In this document: positions 1 through 9,671 of the stretch, one piece after another
How positions within the stretch are numbered: the stretch's first letter is position 1
Layout: every line of letters begins with the position of its first letter
Assembly (NCBI RefSeq): GCF_000686805.1
Contig: NZ_KK366018.1
Coordinates: 533,759-597,758 of the forward strand
Reading direction: 5' to 3'
Length of the DNA stretch: 64,000 nt
Origin: Bacillus sp. UNC41MFS5
GTDB taxonomy: Bacteria; Bacillota; Bacilli; Bacillales_B; DSM-18226
The notes under the pieces: generated by a model
Told to the model about the DNA's origin: nothing
Database searches by the model: none
What the model saw: only the letters and a program-made list of their open reading frames with translations
Program-made: the position numbers and the translations under genes

Positions 1-55
1 GCTCAAGGGTATTTTCTTCATTTTTAACAATCATACACAAACTAAGTGAAATCAT
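1..55 (-). CDS. Glycosyltransferase family 2, N-terminal fragment (runs off the window)
   Basis: Only the first 18 codons are in the window; on the minus strand they read MISLSLCMIVKNEENTLE. The CMIVKNEE stretch is the typical first beta-strand and nucleotide-sugar-binding start of family 2 (GT-A fold) glycosyltransferases, including the TPR-linked types common in Bacillus. An ideal ribosome site (GGAGG at 61-65, five bases before ATG) supports this start. The next gene upstream on the same strand, 60 bases away, encodes a collagen-like Thr-rich protein. Such proteins are often O-glycosylated by a neighbouring enzyme, so it may be the substrate; that link is inference. The rest of the protein is outside the window, so the subfamily cannot be settled. 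Confidence 0.72.
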   Translation of the reverse strand, partial: MISLSLCMIVKNEENTLE

Positions 56-114
56 CTTATCCTCCGTATAAAAATACCAGCATCCTGCTAAAGTGCAGAC
101 AAGGTTTGGAAGTA

Positions 115-1127
<1,013 letters not shown>

Positions 1128-2102
1128 CTAGTAAACAGCTACACTCTTAAACTCTTCTATTAATAATGGTACAACTTCAAATAAGTCTCCCACTATTCCA
1201 TAATCAGCGATGCTGAAAATATTTGCTTCTGGATCCTTATTAATAGCTACAATCACTTTCGCATTAGACATACCTGCTATGTGTTGAATAGCACCTGATA
1301 TTCCACATGCAATATAAAGGTCAGGTGTAACCACTTTACCTGTTTGACCAATTTGAAGCGAGTAATCACAATAGTCCGCATCACAGGCACCACGAGATGC
1401 CCCAACTGCGCCGCCTAACAATTCTGCCAACTCTTGCAAGGGCTTAAATCCGTCTTTACTTTTAACGCCTCTTCCTCCAGAAACAATAATTTTTGCTTCT
1501 GAAAGGTCAACCCCGCTTGTTGCATTACGAACAACATCTTTAATTATAGTGCGTAAATCTTTTATCTCAACATTAACTGAAGTGACTTCTCCAAAACGTG
1601 ATTCTTCCTTTTCTAGTACTGGAATATTATTTGGACGAATGGTTGCAAAAACCAATCCATCCGTAATCACTTTCTTTTCAAAAGCTTTTCCAGAATAGAT
1701 TGGACGAGTAAATATAACCTGATCTCCAATTACTTCTAGACTGATTGCGTCAGAAATTAATCCTGACTTTAACTTTGCAGCAATTCTTGGTGAAATGTCT
1801 TTTCCGATAGAAGTATGCCCTAACATAAAGCCTTGAGGATTTTCTGACTGAATGACTTGCATAATGGCCTGAGTATAAGCATCTGATGTATAGGTCTCTA
1901 AATCATGATGTTGAGCGATTATTACACGGTCTGCGCCAAACTGAATCATATTATTTGCAAGGTTGTTCGCATCATTACCAAGCAGTAATCCGACTACTTC
2001 CCCACCATCTGAAATTTGCTTTGCAGCAGCAATCGCTTCAAAGGATACATTTCGTATTTCACCATCACGTACCTCACCAAAAACCAAAACTTTTTTCGCC
2101 AT
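1128..2102 (-). CDS. etfA: Electron transfer flavoprotein alpha subunit (leucine operon copy)
   Basis: 324 residues, normal for EtfA. With EtfB it forms the FAD-containing heterodimer that takes electrons from acyl-CoA dehydrogenases and passes them to the membrane quinone pool. The C-terminal FAD domain is clear: SGGRGVKSKDGF near residue 208, the GASRGACDA segment, then GQTGKVVTPDLYIACGISGAIQHIAGM and the VAINKDPEANIFSIADYGIVGD ending typical of the family. GGAGG lies nine bases before the ATG and the gene follows etfB by 14 bases. It is the last gene of the leucine/isovalerate operon and would serve the acyl-CoA dehydrogenase at 11748-12887. A close paralogue is at 60477-61448. Confidence 0.96.
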   Translation of the reverse strand: MAKKVLVFGEVRDGEIRNVSFEAIAAAKQISDGGEVVGLLLGNDANNLANNMIQFGADRVIIAQHHDLETYTSDAYTQAIMQVIQSENPQGFMLGHTSIGKDISPRIAAKLKSGLISDAISLEVIGDQVIFTRPIYSGKAFEKKVITDGLVFATIRPNNIPVLEKEESRFGEVTSVNVEIKDLRTIIKDVVRNATSGVDLSEAKIIVSGGRGVKSKDGFKPLQELAELLGGAVGASRGACDADYCDYSLQIGQTGKVVTPDLYIACGISGAIQHIAGMSNAKVIVAINKDPEANIFSIADYGIVGDLFEVVPLLIEEFKSVAVY

Positions 2103-2116
2103 GTTGTTTCGCCTCC

Positions 2117-2887
2117 TTAAATTACCTTTGCTTCTGTTTTTAATAAAGAAATAAGTTCTTGTACTTGCTTTTTCAGATCTCCATCAAGAATTTTCCCTGC
2201 CCCTTTACCTGATGGCAAGAAAATCTCAATAGTTTTAGATTTTGCTTCAACATCTTCTTCATCTAACTCTAAATCATCTAAATCTAATGTTTCGAGAGGC
2301 TTCTTCTTAGCCTTCATGATTCCCGGTAAAGAAGGATAGCGAGGTTCATTTAAACCTTGTTGACAAGTCACAAGCAGCGGAAGCTGGGCTTCAACAATTT
2401 CGATATCCCCTTCGACATCACGTTCGATCATTGCTTTATCACCATCAACGGTTAGCTTTGTTATGGTTGTAACGACAGTAATTCCAAGTTCCTCAGCAAG
2501 TCTTGGACCTACTTGTCCGGAACTGCCATCTACCGTTACATTTCCAGCTAAAATAATGTCTGCATCTTTTTCTTTAAGGAAAGTAGCTAATATCGTTGCG
2601 GTAGAGAATGGATCTCCCTCTTCGACATCCTCATCGTTAATAAGTACAGCTTTATCAGCACCCATGGCCAGAGCAGTTCGAAGTTGTTTTTCTGTATCTT
2701 CGTTGCCAACCGTAACAACGGTTACTTCTCCACCATGTTTTTCACGCAACTTAATCGCTTCTTCAACTGCATATTCATCATAAGGATTAATAATGAATTC
2801 TGCACCGTTTTCAGACACTTTTCCGTTTTTAATAGAAATCTTTTCTTCTGTATCAAAAGTGCGCTTCATGATAACATAAATATTCAT
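2117..2887 (-). CDS. etfB: Electron transfer flavoprotein beta subunit (leucine operon copy)
   Basis: 256 residues, the usual EtfB length. Family marks are the MKRTFDTEEKI start, NPYDEYAVEEAIKLREKHGGEVTVVTVG (AMP-binding half), the ALAMGADKAVLI segment and the LPLLVTCQQGLNEPRYPSLPGIMKAKKKP recognition loop that contacts acyl-CoA dehydrogenases. A GGAGGAAG site precedes the ATG. It sits between the CoA-transferase genes and etfA, so it belongs to the branched-chain acid operon. The paralogue at 61505-62275 keeps the same loop but differs elsewhere, consistent with two ETF pairs serving two dehydrogenases. Confidence 0.96.
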   Translation of the reverse strand: MNIYVIMKRTFDTEEKISIKNGKVSENGAEFIINPYDEYAVEEAIKLREKHGGEVTVVTVGNEDTEKQLRTALAMGADKAVLINDEDVEEGDPFSTATILATFLKEKDADIILAGNVTVDGSSGQVGPRLAEELGITVVTTITKLTVDGDKAMIERDVEGDIEIVEAQLPLLVTCQQGLNEPRYPSLPGIMKAKKKPLETLDLDDLELDEEDVEAKSKTIEIFLPSGKGAGKILDGDLKKQVQELISLLKTEAKVI

Positions 2888-3033
2888 TCTTCTTCCTCCT
2901 CGAATTATTCCTATCCAATTAGCCCCTTATGACAACGCTTTCATATAAAACATCCCCTATAAATAAAGAACTGAAGGTATAATTTCCTCGTTTTATGAGG
3001 TGATATACCTTTTTCTTTAAGGAGACTATTTTT

Positions 3034-3687
3034 TTAAGGTAATTTTACAGCAATTTTAAATGAAGCCTCCGTTTTTTCAATAACCTCCTCAACCGATACT
3101 CCCTCCTGAGTTTCCACGAGAACCATTCCTTCCGGAGTGAAATCAAATACAGCTAAATCAGTAATTAAACGGTGCACCACTTCTTTTCCAGTAAGGGGTA
3201 GTGTACACTCTTTTTTGACCTTTGATTTTCCGAGCTTATTCACATGTTCCATAATGACAACGACACGTTTTGCGCCGTTTACTAAGTCCATGGCGCCGCC
3301 CATTCCTTTGACCATCTTCCCTGGAATCATCCAATTAGCCAAATCTCCTGTTTGAGAAACTTCCATTCCCCCTAAGATAGCAAGGTCGATATGACCGCCG
3401 CGAATCATTGCAAATGATTCAGCACTGTTGAAAAAAGAAGCGCCAGGTACAGCAGTTACCGTTTCTTTTCCCGCATTTATTAGATCGGGGTCTTCTGTAC
3501 CTTCAATCGGATAAGGACCGATACCCAATAAGCCATTTTCTGATTGAAGCAAGACGTTGTATTCAATTGGAATTTCATTGGCAATAAGGGTTGGAATACC
3601 AATTCCTAAATTTACGTTCATTCCATCCTGAATTTCTTGAACCGCACGTTTTACTATGGCTAATCGCACATCCTTCAATCTACTCAC
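3034..3687 (-). CDS. scoB: 3-oxoacid CoA-transferase subunit B
   Basis: 217 residues, family I CoA-transferase beta subunit. The catalytic glutamate lies in the [10 protein letters not shown] motif (about residue 50), which forms the glutamyl-CoA thioester. The N-terminal [14 protein letters not shown] and central [14 protein letters not shown] segments are also typical. Paired with subunit A just upstream (3785-4489), it would move CoA from succinyl-CoA to acetoacetate, the product of HMG-CoA lyase in this operon, giving acetoacetyl-CoA for thiolysis. Substrate is inferred from context; butyrate/acetoacetate enzymes look alike. The 97-base gap to subunit A is larger than usual but holds no convincing promoter. 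Confidence 0.9.
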   Translation of the reverse strand: MSRLKDVRLAIVKRAVQEIQDGMNVNLGIGIPTLIANEIPIEYNVLLQSENGLLGIGPYPIEGTEDPDLINAGKETVTAVPGASFFNSAESFAMIRGGHIDLAILGGMEVSQTGDLANWMIPGKMVKGMGGAMDLVNGAKRVVVIMEHVNKLGKSKVKKECTLPLTGKEVVHRLITDLAVFDFTPEGMVLVETQEGVSVEEVIEKTEASFKIAVKLP

Positions 3688-3784
3688 TCCTTGTCTCTTA
3701 TACTTTTGATAAAAAACCGTCCGTCACTCATTTTTATCTATTAAACGGTAAAAGCTCGTCCAACAGGATGAAATTATTGACCAA

Positions 3785-4489
3785 CTATTTGGCATGTACA
3801 ACTGTACGTCTTTCAATCCGCTTTTCATAGTTTGTTCCGAGCAGAACACGTTGAACGAAGATTCCAGGCGTATGGATTTCATCCGGATTTAAATCTCCTA
3901 CCGGAACGATTTCCTCGACTTCTGCAATCGTAATTTTTCCTGCCATTGCAGCCAATGGATTAAAGTTACGTGATGTTTTTTTGAAAACAAGGTTTCCAAG
4001 CGGATCGGCCTTCCAGGCTTTCACGAGAGCGAAATCGCCGACAATTCCCTCTTCTAATAAATAAGTTCTTCCGTTAAACTCCTTGTGCTCTTTTCCTTCA
4101 GCAATCGGAGTTCCCACTCCAGTAGCCGTATAGAAACCAGGTATTCCGGCGCCACCGGCACGAATTCGTTCAGCAAGCGTTCCTTGAGGGACTAGTTCTA
4201 CCTCAAGTTCACCGCTTAAATACTGCTTTTCAAAAATTTTATTTTCACCGACATAGGATGAAACCATTTTCTTAATTTGCTTATTTGCAAGCAGCAGACC
4301 AAGCCCCCAATCATCAACGCCACAGTTATTACTAACGATTGTTAAATCTTTCGTTCCTTTATCTCTTAAGGCAAGAATTGCTTTTTCCGGAATTCCACAC
4401 AATCCGAAACCACCGACGATGATTGTATCGCCATCTGAAATATCTTGTATTGCTTCCACGAAGGAGTTCACTATTTTTCCATTGTTCAC
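3785..4489 (-). CDS. scoA: 3-oxoacid CoA-transferase subunit A
   Basis: 234 residues, family I CoA-transferase alpha subunit. The N-terminal [16 protein letters not shown] glycine-rich loop, [12 protein letters not shown] and the [19 protein letters not shown] segment are diagnostic. The conserved [14 protein letters not shown] region lies near residue 165. A partner subunit follows at 3034-3687. In the leucine pathway it recycles acetoacetate to acetoacetyl-CoA. It replaces or complements the Acs-like ligase in the same operon, so free acetoacetate can be used at the cost of succinyl-CoA rather than ATP. Confidence 0.9.
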   Translation of the reverse strand: MNNGKIVNSFVEAIQDISDGDTIIVGGFGLCGIPEKAILALRDKGTKDLTIVSNNCGVDDWGLGLLLANKQIKKMVSSYVGENKIFEKQYLSGELEVELVPQGTLAERIRAGGAGIPGFYTATGVGTPIAEGKEHKEFNGRTYLLEEGIVGDFALVKAWKADPLGNLVFKKTSRNFNPLAAMAGKITIAEVEEIVPVGDLNPDEIHTPGIFVQRVLLGTNYEKRIERRTVVHAK

Positions 4490-4546
4490 AGGATCCGCCT
4501 CCTTAATAAGATTACGTCTTTTATATTCGAAATTGATTGATAAAAA

Positions 4547-6091
4547 TTAGACCGGATATACAGAGTGCTTTCGTTCTGAGAAAATAAGATATTTTGAAGA
4601 ATATGCCTCAAAACGATTTACAAGCTCCGTGCGTAATGAGTTTGCTGGAATAATACCGTCAATCACCATTTCGGAAGCTAAACTGTAAATATCAATGTCC
4701 TCTTTATATTCCTCACGTTTTTGTTCTATGAATGCGGGACGCTCCTCTTCAGACAGCGCAGCAATTTTATTAGCATAAACTGCATTAACTGCTGCTTCTG
4801 GTCCCATAACTGCAATTTGTGCAGAAGGCAAGGCAAGACAAGCATCCGGTTCAAATGCAGGGCCACACATTGCATAAAGACCAGCGCCGTATGCTTTACG
4901 TACGATAACAGAGATTTTTGGAACACTTGCTTCAGACATCGCTGAAATCATTTTCGCACCATGACGAATGATTCCTGCCCGCTCTACCTTTGTACCGATC
5001 ATAAATCCAGGGACATCGACTAGGAACAAAAGTGGAATATGGAAGGCATCACAAAGATTAATAAATTTTGCCGCCTTATCTGCTGAATCATGGAATAATA
5101 CCCCGCCTTTCATTCGCGGCTGATTGGCAATGATTCCGACCGGTTTCCCATCCATACGGGCAAGTCCTGTAATTAGTTCTGCAGCAAAAAGTTTTTTAAT
5201 CTCAAAGAAGGAGCCTTCATCAATAATCCCATTAATTAAATCCTGCATATTAAATGGAGCATTCTGATTAGCTGGAATCAGTTCTTCTAATGGTTTCTTC
5301 AATTGTTTAGGAGCCACAGCCTCACGGACTGGCGGTTTCTCTGAAAAATTTGAAGGAAAATAAGAAAGATAGTTTCTAGCCATTGAAATGGCATCTTCTT
5401 CATTTTTCGCAAGAACATCACCGCAGCCTGAAACAGAACAGTGCATGCGAGCGCCGCCCATTTCCTCCAAGGTCACTTTCTCACCAATTACCATTTCGGC
5501 CATTCTCGGTGATCCCAGGTACATCGATGCATTTTTGTCCACCATAATGACAATGTCGCAAAAAGCAGGAATATAGGCTCCGCCAGCAGCAGATGGTCCA
5601 AACAGAATACAGATTTGAGGAATTTTACCTGAAAGTTTTACTTGATTGTAAAAGATTCTTCCGGCACCACGACGCCCCGGGAACATTTCCACCTGATCCG
5701 TTATCCGCGCTCCAGCTGAATCCACCAAGTATAATAATGGCACACGAAGTTTTTCAGCCGTTTCTTGGATACGAATGATTTTCTCAACCGTCCGAGCCCC
5801 CCAAGAACCGGCTTTGATCGTTGAATCGTTGGCCATCACACAGACAAGCTGGCCATTAATCTTGCCCATTCCTGTCACAACACCGTCTGCAGGAAGATCC
5901 CCCGCCATGCAGTTTGCAAATAGAGCATCCTCTAGTTCAAAGCCAGGATCGAATAATAATGATAAACGATCGCGGACGAACATTTTTCCCTGTTCTTGGT
6001 TTTTTTCATGATATTTAGCCGCTCCGCCCTTTTTAATCTGATCAACTCTATCATGCAGTGTTTGTTGTAGAGGTTTCATATCCACTGTCAT
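4547..6091 (-). CDS. yngE: Acyl-CoA carboxylase carboxyltransferase subunit (methylcrotonyl-CoA carboxylase beta type)
   Basis: 514 residues, full length for the fused carboxyltransferase of methylcrotonyl- or propionyl-CoA carboxylases. Two crotonase-like halves are visible: the N-terminal half with GGARTVEK-like GSWGARTVEKI, LVDSAGARITDQVEMFPGR and GPSAAGGAYIPAFCD oxyanion loops, and the C-terminal half with RMKGGVLFHDSADKAAKFI and the GAGLYAMCGPAFEPD loop. It transfers carboxyl from biotin to 3-methylcrotonyl-CoA. Together with the biotin carboxylase (8101-9462) and carrier (7877-8089) it makes the complete enzyme. The MFPGR motif and HMG-CoA lyase neighbour favour methylcrotonyl-CoA over propionyl-CoA. 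Equivalent to YngE of B. subtilis. Confidence 0.92.
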   Translation of the reverse strand: MTVDMKPLQQTLHDRVDQIKKGGAAKYHEKNQEQGKMFVRDRLSLLFDPGFELEDALFANCMAGDLPADGVVTGMGKINGQLVCVMANDSTIKAGSWGARTVEKIIRIQETAEKLRVPLLYLVDSAGARITDQVEMFPGRRGAGRIFYNQVKLSGKIPQICILFGPSAAGGAYIPAFCDIVIMVDKNASMYLGSPRMAEMVIGEKVTLEEMGGARMHCSVSGCGDVLAKNEEDAISMARNYLSYFPSNFSEKPPVREAVAPKQLKKPLEELIPANQNAPFNMQDLINGIIDEGSFFEIKKLFAAELITGLARMDGKPVGIIANQPRMKGGVLFHDSADKAAKFINLCDAFHIPLLFLVDVPGFMIGTKVERAGIIRHGAKMISAMSEASVPKISVIVRKAYGAGLYAMCGPAFEPDACLALPSAQIAVMGPEAAVNAVYANKIAALSEEERPAFIEQKREEYKEDIDIYSLASEMVIDGIIPANSLRTELVNRFEAYSSKYLIFSERKHSVYPV

Positions 6092-6121
6092 TATTTTTCC
6101 TCCTCTATTAATCTAGTTTTC

Positions 6122-6904
6122 TTATTCACCAATGTATATTGGGGTGCGTTTCTCCTTAAAAGCTTGTAATCCTTCTAAACGATCTTTTGTCGGAATCGTC
6201 ACTTCATAAGCATTTTGCTCAATGGCAAGACCGGTGTTTATATCCAAATCATAGCCTTTATCGATTGCGAACTTTGCTTGTGCGACGGCGATTGGGCCAT
6301 TCCGAACAATTTGTTCTGCAATTTCTAATGCTTTATCAATTAAGCTTGCAACAGGGACCATATACTCTACTAATCCAATCTCCAGGGCTTCTTCTGCATC
6401 AATTCGTCTAGCAGTGAAAATCAGCTCTTTGGCACGTCCCTTTCCTACTAATCTTGGTAAACGCTGCGTTCCGCCCGCACCAGGAATAATTCCCAGAGAT
6501 GTTTCCGTCAGACCAAGTTTCGCAGTTTCAGAAGCAATGCGGATATCACAAGCAAGCGCCAGTTCAGTTCCACCGCCAAAAGCTACGCCATTTACAGCTG
6601 CTATGACCGGTTGGGGTAATAATTCTAAAGAGTTGATATTATCGCGGATCAAAGAAACTGTCTTCCTCACCTGAACCGGATCCATTCCAGCTCGTTCTTT
6701 TAAATCAGCTCCCGCACAAAAAGCTTTCTCCCCAGCCCCTGTTATTACTATGCAGCGGACCGATTGATCATATTTACATGTAAGAATTGCGTCGCGGAGA
6801 CCCTCTAACATCTGTACTGATAAAGCATTAGCAGCTTCCGGCCTATTTAAAGTAATCATCACGATTCCGTTTTCCAACTTATTAACTAATATGGTTTTAC
6901 TCAT
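6122..6904 (-). CDS. yngF: 3-methylglutaconyl-CoA hydratase (enoyl-CoA hydratase family)
   Basis: 260 residues from the ATG at 6904, preceded by AAAGGTGAGATC; an upstream in-frame start at 6943 would run into the preceding gene and lacks a ribosome site. Crotonase fold: CAGADLKERAGM (oxyanion hole), FGGGTELALACD and LTETSLGIIPGAGGTQRLPR carry the two catalytic glutamates, followed by the DRLEGLQAFKEKRTP ending. It hydrates 3-methylglutaconyl-CoA to HMG-CoA, the step between the carboxylase and the lyase encoded on either side. The gene lies 13 bases after the lyase stop. A divergent paralogue is at 56241-57047. Confidence 0.92.
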   Translation of the reverse strand: MSKTILVNKLENGIVMITLNRPEAANALSVQMLEGLRDAILTCKYDQSVRCIVITGAGEKAFCAGADLKERAGMDPVQVRKTVSLIRDNINSLELLPQPVIAAVNGVAFGGGTELALACDIRIASETAKLGLTETSLGIIPGAGGTQRLPRLVGKGRAKELIFTARRIDAEEALEIGLVEYMVPVASLIDKALEIAEQIVRNGPIAVAQAKFAIDKGYDLDINTGLAIEQNAYEVTIPTKDRLEGLQAFKEKRTPIYIGE

Positions 6905-6917
6905 GATCTCACCTTTC

Positions 6918-7844
6918 TCATACAGTATTTCCAAGCTTTCCACCTAGTTGAGAACAGGCGGCTTGAAAACTTTTACTAGGTAGAGGTCTGCCAATCTTCT
7001 CCTGAATGAATTGGGAAGCATGAAGCAGTTTTTGCTGATCAGCTCCAGTGTGAATTCCCATCCCGTGAAGCAAATAGAGTAAATCGTCTGTTGCCACGTT
7101 TCCAGCTGCTCCAGGCGCATAAGGACATCCTCCTAAGCCCCCAAGGGAAGAATCAAATATGGTAATTCCCATTTCTAACGATACTAAGATGTTGGCCAAA
7201 GCTGTTCCTCGTGTATCATGAAAATGCATCGCTAATTTATCTGCTGGAAATCTTTTTAATAAAACTTCCAAAACTTCTTGGACTTGCTTTGGATTTGCCA
7301 CACCGATTGTATCCCCGAGAGACAGCTCTGCAATCCCCATGTCAAATAATGATTCGGACACTCTTATGACCGCATCGATATCAACATCACCTTCATACGG
7401 ACAGCCGAAAACGGTCGAAACATAACCTCTGCTTAATTTTCCTGCCGAAATGGTTTCTCTGACCAATTCAGTTAACACAGGGAAAGTCTCGCCAATCGTT
7501 TTATTAATATTTTTTAGGTTATGTGTTTCACTTGCTGACATAAACACTGCTGCTTCATCAATGTTCGCATGAAATGCTCGTTCCAAACCTTGAAGGTTCG
7601 GAACGAGTGCTGTATAAGTTACACCAGGCACTTTAGTAATGCCAGCAGCAACGGCAACTGCATCTGAAAGTGCAGGAATCCATTTTGGATTAACAAAAGA
7701 GGTAATCTCAATATGTTTTAGTCCACTTTCTGACAATTGATTAATCCAAGCGATTTTATCTTCTGTTGAAATAAAAGCTTTTTCGTTTTGTAATCCATCA
7801 CGAGGACCAACCTCTTTAATGGTTACACCTTCCGGCCACTTCAT
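6918..7844 (-). CDS. mvaB: Hydroxymethylglutaryl-CoA lyase
   Basis: 308 residues, normal length. TIM-barrel lyase of the HMGL-like family. Visible marks are VGPRDGLQNE with the metal and substrate residues, TSFVNPKWIPALSDA, VFGCPYEGDVD, HFHDTRGTALAN (metal-binding His pair) and the catalytic Cys in DSSLGGLGGCPYAPGAAGN. It splits HMG-CoA into acetoacetate and acetyl-CoA, completing leucine breakdown. All signature residues match the canonical enzyme, unlike the relative at 58280-59248. It is co-directional with the hydratase (13-base gap) and the biotin carrier. Confidence 0.95.
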   Translation of the reverse strand: MKWPEGVTIKEVGPRDGLQNEKAFISTEDKIAWINQLSESGLKHIEITSFVNPKWIPALSDAVAVAAGITKVPGVTYTALVPNLQGLERAFHANIDEAAVFMSASETHNLKNINKTIGETFPVLTELVRETISAGKLSRGYVSTVFGCPYEGDVDIDAVIRVSESLFDMGIAELSLGDTIGVANPKQVQEVLEVLLKRFPADKLAMHFHDTRGTALANILVSLEMGITIFDSSLGGLGGCPYAPGAAGNVATDDLLYLLHGMGIHTGADQQKLLHASQFIQEKIGRPLPSKSFQAACSQLGGKLGNTV

Positions 7845-7876
7845 TGTTCCATCTCCTTTCCACCTTGATCCAGGCT

Positions 7877-8089
7877 TTATTCAATTTCTACAATGACGTC
7901 GCCTTCATTAACAAAGTCGCCTTCATTCACTTTCACTTCTTTAACGGTGCCATCGAATTCAGCGGCAATCGGAATTTCCATTTTCATCGATTCTAAAATC
8001 ACTACATCTTGACCCTCTTCTACCTCATCTCCTACTTTAACTAATACCTTCCATACATTTCCTGCCATAACTGCAATTACTTCACTCAT
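7877..8089 (-). CDS. yngHB: Biotin carboxyl carrier protein (biotin/lipoyl attachment domain)
   Basis: 70 residues, a free-standing biotinyl domain. The biotinylated lysine is Lys36 in ESMKMEIP, the standard hammerhead hairpin sequence. The flanking VWKVLVKVGDEVEEGQDVVIL and VNEGDFVNEGDVIVEIE halves form the two-fold barrel. It carries CO2 from the biotin carboxylase gene just upstream (11-base gap) to the carboxyltransferase at 4547-6091. In this family of carboxylases the carrier is often fused to the biotin carboxylase; here, as in B. subtilis, it is separate. Confidence 0.95.
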   Translation of the reverse strand: MSEVIAVMAGNVWKVLVKVGDEVEEGQDVVILESMKMEIPIAAEFDGTVKEVKVNEGDFVNEGDVIVEIE

Positions 8090-8100
8090 GATGATTCCTC

Positions 8101-9462
8101 CTATTTTGCTTTATTTGCTTTTTTAGTTTTTAAATACTTGTTAACAAAGTCTGTTGTCGTATCACCTGATTGGAATGCCGAGTGGGCAATAACCTCTTGC
8201 AGCATTGGGATATTTGTTTTAATACCTTCAATATGATAATTAGCTAATGCATCTTGCAGACGGATTATTGCCTCCCCACGATTGCTGCCTTTGACAACCA
8301 GCTTTGCAATCATTGGATCATAAAAAGGAGTGACTACGGATTGACCGTGAATGGCTAATTCATGTCGAACTCCAGGTCCGTTCGGCAACTGTAATTTTGT
8401 TATTTTTCCAGGTGATGGGAAAAATGTTTTGGGGTCTTCTGCATAGATTCTAACCTCAATTGCATGCCCCTCACGTTTTACGTCTTCTTGAGAAAATTTC
8501 AGAACTTCACCTGCAGCAATTTGCAATTGTTGTTCAACTAAGTCCAAACCTGTAATTTCTTCTGTCACCGGATGCTCCACTTGCAAACGGGTATTCATTT
8601 CAAGAAAATAGAAATTTTGCTTTTCATCAACTAAGAACTCAATTGTTCCTGCATTTTTATACCCGATTGATTTCGCCGCTTTTACTGCAGCCTCCCCCAT
8701 TTTGGTACGAGTTATTTCAGTAATAAACGATGATGGGGCTTCCTCAACGACTTTTTGATGACGGCGCTGGATCGAACATTCACGTTCCCAAAGGTATACT
8801 GTATTTCCAAAACCGTCTGCCAAGATTTGTATCTCAATATGTCTTGGATTTTCAACAAATTTTTCAATATACATGGCTCCATCGCCAAAGAAATCAGTAG
8901 CCCGCTTTTGGTTCCCCTCAAATGCCTTTCGGATTTCATCTCCGTTATGGACCACCTGCATTCCAATTCCGCCCCCGCCAGCTGAGGCTTTTAGCATAAC
9001 GGGATAACCGATGCGATTCGCCACTTCTACCGCTTCCTCTGCATCTGCCAGTGGGTAGGTAATCCCTGGAACGACAGGAACACCTGCTTCCTCCATCGCT
9101 TTGCGTGATTCAATCTTACTTCCCATTTTAGAAATAACCTCTGGAGAAGGTCCGATGAATATAAGGCCTGCTTCCTCACAACGGTGGGCAAAGTCCGTAT
9201 TTTCAGAAAGCAAGCCATATCCCGGGTGGATAGCGTCCGCTTCTGTTAAACGAGCGACCTCTAGAATTTTATTGATATTTAAATAGCTTTCTGCTACGCG
9301 GGAACCTCCGATTAAATAGGCCTCATCTGCCATTTTTACATGAGGAGCATCCGTATCAGCTTCTGAGTAAACTCCAACCGTTGTAATCCCTAAGGCCTTG
9401 CATGTACGCATTACACGAACAGCAATTTCGCCACGATTAGCAATTAAAACTTTTTTCAACAT
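8101..9462 (-). CDS. yngHA: Biotin carboxylase subunit of the methylcrotonyl-CoA carboxylase
   Basis: 453 residues from the ATG at 9462, which has AAAGGGTGG nine bases ahead; a GTG three codons upstream overlaps that site. ATP-grasp biotin carboxylase: KVLIANRGEIAVRV start, HPGYGLLSEN, the KASAGGGGIGMQVV lid, MNTRLQVEHPVTE active site and a C-terminal biotin carboxylase domain (AEDPKTFFPSPG). It carboxylates biotin on the carrier encoded next. The length matches stand-alone AccC-type subunits, not the 650-residue fused forms. A 200-base gap separates it from the ligase gene upstream. Confidence 0.94.
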   Translation of the reverse strand: MLKKVLIANRGEIAVRVMRTCKALGITTVGVYSEADTDAPHVKMADEAYLIGGSRVAESYLNINKILEVARLTEADAIHPGYGLLSENTDFAHRCEEAGLIFIGPSPEVISKMGSKIESRKAMEEAGVPVVPGITYPLADAEEAVEVANRIGYPVMLKASAGGGGIGMQVVHNGDEIRKAFEGNQKRATDFFGDGAMYIEKFVENPRHIEIQILADGFGNTVYLWERECSIQRRHQKVVEEAPSSFITEITRTKMGEAAVKAAKSIGYKNAGTIEFLVDEKQNFYFLEMNTRLQVEHPVTEEITGLDLVEQQLQIAAGEVLKFSQEDVKREGHAIEVRIYAEDPKTFFPSPGKITKLQLPNGPGVRHELAIHGQSVVTPFYDPMIAKLVVKGSNRGEAIIRLQDALANYHIEGIKTNIPMLQEVIAHSAFQSGDTTTDFVNKYLKTKKANKAK

Positions 9463-9631
9463 CCCTTCCACCCTTTCTATCTTCTAATTAAGTTAGTTCA
9501 AAACTCATCGGCATTGTTACAAGGCTTATCCTTATATCGTTAGGGAAATATGTAAAAATCTAATCATTCATTTTGCAACATTCTATACGTTTATCTTTAA
9601 CTTCTAATCTATTTATGGAACCAGTCATTTG

Positions 9632-9655
9632 CCGATTATTTTCCTGACAAATGAC
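9632..9655. repeat. Inverted repeat in the gap between ligase and biotin carboxylase genes
   Basis: AGTCATTTG and its complement, separated by about 16 bases, lie just after the ligase stop codon. There is no T-run on either side, so this is more likely an mRNA-stabilising or processing hairpin than a terminator. Confidence 0.35.
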
Positions 9656-9671
9656 TCGCTCTCATTAATCA